From Calditrichota bacterium (GTDB lineage Bacteria > Calditrichota > Calditrichia > Calditrichales > Calditrichaceae), in assembly GCA_024278715.1 (NCBI GenBank), contig JAJRSN010000417.1:1-15232 (forward strand): a stretch of 15,232 bases of DNA, read 5' to 3'. Every line of letters begins with the position of its first letter. The stretch's first letter is position 1. Position numbers and translations under genes: made by a program. The notes beneath the pieces were generated by a model that was given only the letters and a program-made list of their open reading frames with translations, ran no database searches and was not told the origin of the DNA. Shown here in pieces: positions 1 to 5,304 of this stretch.

Positions 1-36
1 AAGGAGTTACCTGTTGTGTCGGTAAAGGTTAAATAG
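1..36 (+). CDS. 3' end of an unidentified upstream gene (partial)
   Basis: Reading from base 1, eleven codons (KELPVVSVKVK) run to a TAG stop at 34-36. The other two forward frames also close within the first 33 bases and give less protein-like residues. The alternating hydrophobic/charged C-terminal strand would suit the end of LpxK (tetraacyldisaccharide 4'-kinase), which often neighbours lipid A acyltransferases, but eleven residues cannot establish that. The stop lies 44 bases before the ATG of the next gene. Confidence 0.35.
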   Translation, partial: KELPVVSVKVK

Positions 37-80
37 TTATGAATTTGCCTGTAATATTCTAATTCACTAATTTCCAGCCC

Positions 81-955
81 ATGAAAAATATTGAATACAT
101 ATTGGTACGGGCACTTTTTTTATTTTCAGTCGCATTTCGCTGAAAACCGGTAAGCGTCTGGCTCTTATTCTGACGTTTATTATTGAGAAAATACTGCGTT
201 ACCGTCGAAAAGTGATTCTGAACAATCTTTATCGCGTATATGGAGATAAACTTCCCAAACAGGAAAGCGTTCTTCTGCACGAAATTTACAAGAACTTTGT
301 TTTTTTGTGGATGGAATTTCTGCAGATGCATCATTTAAACGAACGCACGGCTGATAAATTGGTGCGCATTAAAAGTCGGGAACTTCTGGAGTCTGTTAAA
401 AACAGAGACCGTGGAATAATTTTTGTTGCGGGGCATTTCGGAAACTTTGAGTGGATGGGTCAGGCTTTTGTTCTGCAGAAACTTCCTATGGCGGCGATCG
501 CAAAAAAGCAGAGTAACCTTAAAGTCGATGCTTTTGTCAATAAGATGCGTTGCCGGTATGGTCTTAAGGTTATTTATACTTACGAAGCCATGCAGGTTGC
601 GACAAAATTCTTAAAAGACAAAAAAAACGTGGCAATTGCGATTGATCAGGACGCCCGAAAACGCGGCGTTTTTGTGAATTTTTTAGGGCTGCCTTCATCC
701 ACGGCTGTGGGCGCCGCTGTTTTGCATCTGCGAACCGGCGCCAGAATCATTTTATTGGTTCCGGTTCGGCGCGATTATGCGCTGTTTGACGTTTATATGG
801 AAGAAATCACCGTGCCGGAATTGAATGGCAAGCTTCAGGAAAAAGTGATTGCCATTACCCAGCTCCATACTTCCGCTTTTGAAAGATGGGTGCGAAAATA
901 TCCGGAACAATGGTTCTGGGTGCATCGCCGCTGGAAGACGCAGCCCGGGAATTGA
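81..955 (+). CDS. Lipid A biosynthesis acyltransferase, LpxL/HtrB family, with a frame break near the N-terminus
   Basis: Members of this family transfer a secondary acyl chain from acyl-ACP to the lipid A precursor at the inner membrane. The body (GTG 212 to TGA 955, 247 codons) contains the family's HX4(D/E) catalytic motif as GHFGNFE, with His75 and Glu80 counted from 212, followed by a DQDARKRG segment and a C-terminal PEQWFWVHRRWK segment typical of the family. A 247-residue product would lack the N-terminal membrane anchor. That anchor is encoded just upstream in another frame: ATG 81 reads MKNIEYILVRALFLFSVAFR and stops at 141-143. Joining the frames by a -1 shift at the T run 115-121 gives about 291 residues, a normal length for the family. 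Either the gene uses -1 slippage, or it carries a real or sequencing-derived single-base deletion. The family call is firm; whether the gene is intact is unresolved. No good ribosome binding site is visible before ATG 81. Confidence 0.8.
116..122 (+). other. T_TTT_TTA slippery heptamer (candidate -1 frameshift site)
   Basis: In the frame opened by ATG 81 the codons are CTT TTT TTA, so bases 116-122 match the X_XXY_YYZ -1 slippery pattern exactly. This is the same heptamer used in HIV-1 gag-pol. A -1 slip puts the ribosome into the frame of the acyltransferase body. An inverted repeat follows at once: TTTTCAG (123-129) pairs with CTGAAAA (140-146), and its 3' arm contains the zero-frame TGA stop. 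The stem is AT-rich, and its spacing to the slip site is 0 rather than the usual several bases. A homopolymer indel is an equally good explanation. Confidence 0.4.
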
Positions 956-970
956 AAAAACAAAAATCAG

Positions 971-999
971 GCAACAAAACCGGAAAGTCATAGTATAAT
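971..999 (+). promoter_or_regulatory. Possible promoter upstream of the tsaC-phosphatase fusion gene
   Basis: A perfect -10 hexamer, TATAAT, lies at 994-999. With a 17-base spacer the -35 position reads GCAACA (971-976), which matches TTGACA at only three positions. The rest of the 956-1060 gap holds AT-rich palindromes (1017-1032 and 1039-1048) but no U-tailed terminator. Confidence 0.25.
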
Positions 1000-1060
1000 G
1001 GTGGCGGTTGCCGGACGTTAAAATTTTTTAACTCGGATGTTTTAAAACAAATTATTTGAT

Positions 1061-2254
1061 TTGGGAAAAATGGAATATTATAAAATTGATCCCCATAAGC
1101 CGAGCCGTAAGGCGATAAAACGAGCCGTTCAGGTTCTTAAGCAGGGCGGGATTATTGTCTATCCCACAAACACGCTCTACGGGCTGGGCGTGGATGTTTT
1201 CAATAAAAAGGCGTTGGATCGGTTGTTTGTGATTAAACAACGCGGTCCTTTTATGCCCGTTTCTTTAATGGTCGCCTCGCTGGAACAGTTGACGAATTTG
1301 TTCGGCGTTGTTTCCGAAGAACAATACGAACATTTTCAGAAATTACTCCCCGGGAAATTTACGGTTCTCGTGGAAAGCCGTTTTAAAGAAAACTTAACCT
1401 ACCTTTCTTCCGGATTCACAAAAGCCGGCGGAAAAGCAAAGGTAGGCTTCCGGGTTGCGGAATTGCCGGTGTGCAAACAGCTTGTCCTTACGCTCGGCAG
1501 TCCGGTTACTTCAACCAGCGCAAATCTCACCGGAAATCCCAACGCGCGGAATGTTCAGGAGGTTATCGCCCAGTTCGGAGATCGTCTCGACTTGATCTTG
1601 GACGCCGGTCCCGTTCCGGATATTCGCGGCTCAACGATTATCGATTTTACCAAAAAACCCTATCTTGTTCTGCGCGAAGGAGCCGTTGCTTTGGATGAGC
1701 TTAAAAAACGGCTGCCGGACGTTCCGTTCAAAACGCGCAAAAATTATTTCCGGATCACTTTTATCTGCTCCGGAAACATCTGTCGCTCGCCGATGGCTAT
1801 GGGAATTCTGGAAGAAATCATTTCAAAAACACGTTTTAAAGACATCGTCAAGGTAACCTCCGCGGGTACGCTTGCCATGGCTTCGGGCGCGGCGCATCCG
1901 TTTGCGGTTGAAGTAGCTCAAAAGCGCGGCATCGATCTGTCGCACCATCAAGCCCGATCGGTTGACGATAAAATTATGCGCGAAAGCGATCTGGTTATTT
2001 GTCTGGCGGTGAATCATTACGAATCGCTCAGAGAAGAATATCCTCAATTTAAAGATAAAATCGTTCTTTTACGCGAGTGGCACCGCCGATCCAGATTAGC
2101 CAATCCTTCGATTGCGGATCCGATCAGCCACGGTAAGGAATTTTTTGAAGTCACCTTTGACGAAATTCAAAAAGAGATTAAACGAATTCTGCCTTATGTT
2201 TTTAGCGAAGCAAAAATGTTTATGGATTATCACGAAATCAAATTTAACGATTGA
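1061..2254 (+). CDS. Fusion of threonylcarbamoyl-AMP synthase (TsaC/YrdC) and low-molecular-weight protein tyrosine phosphatase
   Basis: The N-terminal half (about residues 15-205) is a Sua5/YciO/YrdC domain. It should make threonylcarbamoyl-AMP from threonine, bicarbonate and ATP for tRNA t6A. It shows PTNTLYGL (35-42), the KxR signature (K59, R61), a PGKFT segment and STSAN (151-155). The usual C-terminal Sua5 domain is absent. In its place, from about residue 230, is a low-molecular-weight phosphatase domain with the CX5R loop CSGNICRSP (Cys236, Arg242), an SAGT motif and the general-acid DP loop (Asp353-Pro354). Both halves retain their catalytic motifs, and one frame runs through both. 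In YwlE-type arginine phosphatases the loop has Thr where this protein has Ile240; Ile is typical of tyrosine phosphatases. The start could be TTG 1061 or ATG 1070; neither has a convincing Shine-Dalgarno. Numbering here is from 1061. Confidence 0.88.
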   Translation: MGKMEYYKIDPHKPSRKAIKRAVQVLKQGGIIVYPTNTLYGLGVDVFNKKALDRLFVIKQRGPFMPVSLMVASLEQLTNLFGVVSEEQYEHFQKLLPGKFTVLVESRFKENLTYLSSGFTKAGGKAKVGFRVAELPVCKQLVLTLGSPVTSTSANLTGNPNARNVQEVIAQFGDRLDLILDAGPVPDIRGSTIIDFTKKPYLVLREGAVALDELKKRLPDVPFKTRKNYFRITFICSGNICRSPMAMGILEEIISKTRFKDIVKVTSAGTLAMASGAAHPFAVEVAQKRGIDLSHHQARSVDDKIMRESDLVICLAVNHYESLREEYPQFKDKIVLLREWHRRSRLANPSIADPISHGKEFFEVTFDEIQKEIKRILPYVFSEAKMFMDYHEIKFND

Positions 2255-2384
2255 GCAATCCGGGAAAAATCAGGTTCTTAAAACATCCTTTAAAAAGTTA
2301 TCTCTTATTCACTTTAAACGCCAAAACGTGTTTTTTATGAGATTAAGCAAATTTTTCGTATGTTACTTCAAAGTTTGTTATTCT

Positions 2385-2389
2385 GAGGA
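2385..2389 (+). promoter_or_regulatory. Ribosome binding site fixing the TTG start of the glycosyltransferase
   Basis: GAGGA at 2385-2389 sits 7 bases before TTG 2397, an ideal spacing. The encoded N-terminus (MKISGFSFVRNG) begins directly with the first strand of the glycosyltransferase fold, so no upstream ATG is needed. Confidence 0.6.
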
Positions 2390-2396
2390 TTAAATA

Positions 2397-3341
2397 TTGA
2401 AAATCAGCGGTTTTAGTTTTGTGCGCAACGGCGTTAAATTGTATTACCCGGTAGTCGAATCGATTAAGTCAATTCTGCCGATTGTCGATGAATTTGTTGT
2501 TGCCGTGGGACAGGGCGACCCGGATGACGGGACGCGGGAAGCCATTGCCGGAATCGGCGATCCCAAAGTAAAAATAATCGATACTGTGTGGGAAGAGAAA
2601 TATTTTAAGAAAGGGATCATCAACGCTCTGCAGACCGATATTGCCAGGCAATCCTGCTCGGGCGACTGGTTATTCTACCTGCAGGCAGACGAAGTGGTAC
2701 ACGAAAAATATTTGCCGGTCATCGAAAAACGCTGCGCCGAGTTACTGAATAATCAAAGGGTGGAAGGGCTGCTCTTCCGCTACAAACATTTTTGGGGCGA
2801 TTACGATCACTATCATGTCAGTCACGGCTGGTATCCTTTTGAAATCCGTATCATCCGCAATCATCCGAATATCCATTCGTGGCAGAGCGCGCAGTCGTTC
2901 CGCTATTTTGAATATTACGACAATCCCCGTCAGGCTGACGGAACGCGAAAACTGAGAGTGGCAAAGGTGGACGCTGAAATTTACCATTACGGATGGGTTC
3001 GTCCGCCGCACATGATGCAAAACAAATCGCGCGCCCTGGACAGCGTGCACTGGGGAAGACGAAAAGCCGAAGAACACTATTCAAAAGCGCCCAAAGAGTT
3101 CGATTACGGACCGTTGGATCGCCTTGCCGAATTCAAAGAAACCCATCCCGCGGTGATGCGGGAACGCATTCTGCAAATGGATTGGAAACATAAATTGCAG
3201 TACAAAGGAAAGATAAATCCGAACAGGGCGCCGCACAAACACGAACGCGCAAAATATCGTTTTATTACATTCTTGGAACAAAAAATCTTTAAACGCCCCT
3301 TAGGCGGATTTAGGAACTATGTGCTTATAAAAGATGTATAA
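2397..3341 (+). CDS. Glycosyltransferase, family 2-like
   Basis: This is a 314-residue protein with a GT-A type N-terminal half. The first strand is KISGFSFVRNG. A strand ending in VVAVGQGDPDDGT (about 37-49) follows, where the Asp residues would contact the nucleotide sugar. The stretch GDWLFYLQADEV has Q96-A-D98-E99 in place of the metal-binding DxD motif. The C-terminal half is rich in Trp, Tyr and His and has no predicted membrane segment, so the enzyme is probably soluble or peripheral. Donor and acceptor cannot be read from the sequence. The neighbouring lipid A acyltransferase would fit a role in cell-envelope glycan assembly, but that is only context. Translation starts at TTG 2397, supported by the GAGGA site. 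The 142-base gap before it (2255-2396) holds no clear terminator, only a weak AAAAC/GTTTT repeat near 2324. Confidence 0.8.
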   Translation: MKISGFSFVRNGVKLYYPVVESIKSILPIVDEFVVAVGQGDPDDGTREAIAGIGDPKVKIIDTVWEEKYFKKGIINALQTDIARQSCSGDWLFYLQADEVVHEKYLPVIEKRCAELLNNQRVEGLLFRYKHFWGDYDHYHVSHGWYPFEIRIIRNHPNIHSWQSAQSFRYFEYYDNPRQADGTRKLRVAKVDAEIYHYGWVRPPHMMQNKSRALDSVHWGRRKAEEHYSKAPKEFDYGPLDRLAEFKETHPAVMRERILQMDWKHKLQYKGKINPNRAPHKHERAKYRFITFLEQKIFKRPLGGFRNYVLIKDV

Positions 3342-3408
3342 TGTAATGTTGTTTTGACAGAGTTAATACGACGGAACCCGATGAAAAAGATTGACGTTAT
3401 TGCATAAT

Positions 3409-3438
3409 TTAAGATTTGCAAAACTCAATTAATATAAT
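3409..3438 (+). promoter_or_regulatory. Candidate sigma-70-type promoter of the rimP-nusA-infB operon
   Basis: A perfect -10 (TATAAT, 3433-3438) is preceded at an 18-base spacing by TTAAGA (3409-3414), which matches the -35 consensus at four of six positions. Transcription would begin near 3445, about 20 bases before the hairpin at 3465. A second possible -35 (TTGACA, 3354-3359) has no matching -10 at a usable distance. Confidence 0.45.
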
Positions 3439-3464
3439 TAAATTAATAATTTGTTTGGTGGTTG

Positions 3465-3490
3465 AAGTGGGTCCTGGAACCCACTTTTTT
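3465..3490 (+). terminator. Terminator-like hairpin in the rimP leader (candidate attenuator)
   Basis: AAGTGGGT (3465-3472) pairs perfectly with ACCCACTT (3479-3486) around a 6-base loop, and a T tract follows (3485-3490, then ATTATTT). This has the form of an intrinsic terminator. It lies between the candidate promoter and the rimP Shine-Dalgarno site (3498-3501), so it could end transcripts from the glycosyltransferase gene, attenuate the operon, or both. Confidence 0.7.
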
Positions 3491-3507
3491 ATTATTTGGA
3501 GTTCGGA

Positions 3508-3957
3508 ATGGAACTGAGAGAAAAGCTGGAAGCGATTGTTCGTCCGATTTGTGAAAATAACGGATTTTATTTGTTAGAAGTAAAGGTTTCGGGCGGTTCT
3601 CACAGTCCTGTTTTTCAGGTGTTTGCGGACAATGAACGCGGGATCACCGTGGACGATTGCGCGCGCTTATCACGGATGATTCAGGATGAACTGGATATAA
3701 ATGATGATTTTGGGATGAGTTACCGCCTGGATGTTTCGTCGCCGGGCTTGGATCATCCTTTAAGATATGATTGGGAATTTAAAAAAAATGTAGGGCGGCA
3801 TTTGGTTGTAAAATATCGAATCGAAGAAAAAATATGGCGCGTCACGGGCAAATTAACCGATTTTAACGCGGAAACGATTATTCTGGAAACCAAACGTGGA
3901 ACTATGGAGATTAAACGTGGAGACATTGAACAAGCAAAAGTTAAAGTACAGTGGTAA
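3508..3957 (+). CDS. rimP: Ribosome maturation factor RimP
   Basis: RimP (149 residues here) assists assembly of the 30S subunit. The protein shows the two-domain family layout: an N-terminal alpha/beta domain with FYLLEVKVSGG and the ITVDDCARLSR segment, then the hallmark DVSSPGLDHPLR, then an Sm-like C-terminal barrel (GKLTDFNAETIILE, GTMEIKRGDIEQAKV). The start is ATG 3508, because GGAG at 3498-3501 lies 6 bases upstream of it; an in-frame TTG at 3496 overlaps that site and is unlikely to be used. It is the first gene of the operon and is followed 24 bases later by nusA, the usual order in bacteria. Confidence 0.95.
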   Translation: MELREKLEAIVRPICENNGFYLLEVKVSGGSHSPVFQVFADNERGITVDDCARLSRMIQDELDINDDFGMSYRLDVSSPGLDHPLRYDWEFKKNVGRHLVVKYRIEEKIWRVTGKLTDFNAETIILETKRGTMEIKRGDIEQAKVKVQW

Positions 3958-3981
3958 AAGTTTGGAGGGAGTGAGGCAAGT

Positions 3982-5262
3982 ATGAATGTTGAAATAATGG
4001 AAGCCATCACCCAAATCGCCAAAGATAAACGGATTGATAAGGACCATTTACGCGATATTTTGGAGAATATATTTTTGGGTATGATCCAAAAGCGATTTGG
4101 CACCGCCGAAAATTTTGATGTGATTGTGAATATTGATAAGGGCGATATCGAAATTTATCAGGAAAAAACCGTTGTTGAAAAGGTTGAAGACCCGGTCAGC
4201 GAAATTGATTTGGAATCTGCAAAAAAGATTGATCCCGATGTGGAGTTGGGCGAAGAGATCGTGGAAGTTATTGATCCCAAAATGTTTGGTCGAAGGCTTA
4301 TTGCCTCGGCAAAGCAGAATCTTGCTCAGAAAATTCGGGATTTTGAACGCGAACACATTATTGAAGAATACAAAAATCGTTTGGGTGAAATTATCATCGG
4401 AGATATTCATCAGATCAACAGCCGGGGCGTTTACATTAATCAGGACAAAACAGAGGTTTTTCTGCCGCGCAACGAAAAGATTCCCAGCGAAATGCTGCGC
4501 CGCGGTCAAACCGTTCGCTGTTTGATTAAAGAGGTGCGCGACGAGAAAAGAGGTCGGGGTCCGGAAATTATTGTCAGCAGAGCGGATAAACAATTCCTGA
4601 TTCGTCTTTTTGAATTGGAAGTACCCGAAATTTATGACGGTATTGTTGAAGTTAAGGCGGTGGCAAGAGAACCGGGCGAACGTTCTAAAATTGCCGTGGA
4701 ATCGATCGACCGCCGGATAGACGCCGTAGGAGCCTGCGTGGGAATGAAAGGCGTGCGTATTCAGGCGATTGTTCGCGAGCTGAACAACGAGAAAATAGAC
4801 ATCATTAACTATTCGAGCGAGCCGGAAATTTTTATTTCCCGGGCTCTGACTCCGGCAAAACCGATCAAGGTGATCGTCAATCAGGAAGAGAAGATGGCGG
4901 TTGCTATCATTCGCGACGACGAAATTTCGTTAGCCATCGGCAAGGGCGGGCAAAATTTGCGTTTAGCTTCTCAGTTGACCGGTTATCAAATAGAGCCCTT
5001 GCGCGAATCGGAATATGAAAAAGAAACCACTACCGAAGAATATATTTCGGTGGAAGACATGGCGGGCATTCCCGAAGGGATCAAACGCAAATTGATTAAC
5101 GCCGATATCCTTTATGCGCATGAAATTTTGGAACAAGGAAAAGAAAATCTGGTGAAAATATCGGGAATTGGCGAAAAATCAGCCGATAAAATTTTAGAGG
5201 TCGCTCAGAGTTATGTTCAGGAAGAAGGCAGAGACGACGATTCTGAGGATAACGAAGAATAA
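3982..5262 (+). CDS. nusA: Transcription termination/antitermination factor NusA
   Basis: NusA binds RNA polymerase and nascent RNA, and modulates pausing, intrinsic termination and antitermination. Domains in order are the RNAP-binding N-terminal domain (about 1-130), an S1 domain (about 135-200), KH1 with GACVGMKG (250-257), KH2 with IGKGG (319-323), and a single C-terminal helix-hairpin-helix region (about 360-415, VKISGIGEKSADKIL) with an acidic tail. The protein has 426 residues, shorter than E. coli NusA, which carries two acidic repeats. ATG 3982 is preceded by GAGG (3973-3976) with a 5-base spacing. Genes for YlxR and the L7Ae-like YlxQ, which sit between nusA and infB in Firmicutes, are absent here. 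Confidence 0.97.
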   Translation: MNVEIMEAITQIAKDKRIDKDHLRDILENIFLGMIQKRFGTAENFDVIVNIDKGDIEIYQEKTVVEKVEDPVSEIDLESAKKIDPDVELGEEIVEVIDPKMFGRRLIASAKQNLAQKIRDFEREHIIEEYKNRLGEIIIGDIHQINSRGVYINQDKTEVFLPRNEKIPSEMLRRGQTVRCLIKEVRDEKRGRGPEIIVSRADKQFLIRLFELEVPEIYDGIVEVKAVAREPGERSKIAVESIDRRIDAVGACVGMKGVRIQAIVRELNNEKIDIINYSSEPEIFISRALTPAKPIKVIVNQEEKMAVAIIRDDEISLAIGKGGQNLRLASQLTGYQIEPLRESEYEKETTTEEYISVEDMAGIPEGIKRKLINADILYAHEILEQGKENLVKISGIGEKSADKILEVAQSYVQEEGRDDDSEDNEE

Positions 5263-5267
5263 ATTAA

Positions 5268-5290
5268 AGTATTGAACAGAATTCAATACT
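5268..5290 (+). repeat. Intercistronic inverted repeat between nusA and infB
   Basis: AGTATTGAA (5268-5276) and TTCAATACT (5282-5290) form a perfect 9-base-pair stem with a 5-base loop. It ends 5 bases before the infB ribosome binding site (GGAG, 5296-5299). No T tract follows on the + strand, so it is not a terminator. An mRNA processing or stabilising hairpin is the likeliest role, by inference. Confidence 0.6.
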
Positions 5291-5304
5291 AAAATGGAGA
5301 GTAA

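Noticed and set aside
1017..1048. AT-rich palindromes downstream of the acyltransferase gene, considered as a terminator
   Set aside because: The stems are almost all A-T, and no T tract follows at the correct place, so an intrinsic terminator is not supported.
3354..3359. Perfect TTGACA -35 hexamer before rimP
   Set aside because: No -10-like hexamer lies 16-18 bases downstream (the region reads CCCGAT), so it is unlikely to be a promoter by itself.
4048..4593. 181-codon open frame on the - strand opposite nusA
   Set aside because: It overlaps the fully conserved NusA coding region, has biased Phe/Asn-rich composition and resembles no known protein.
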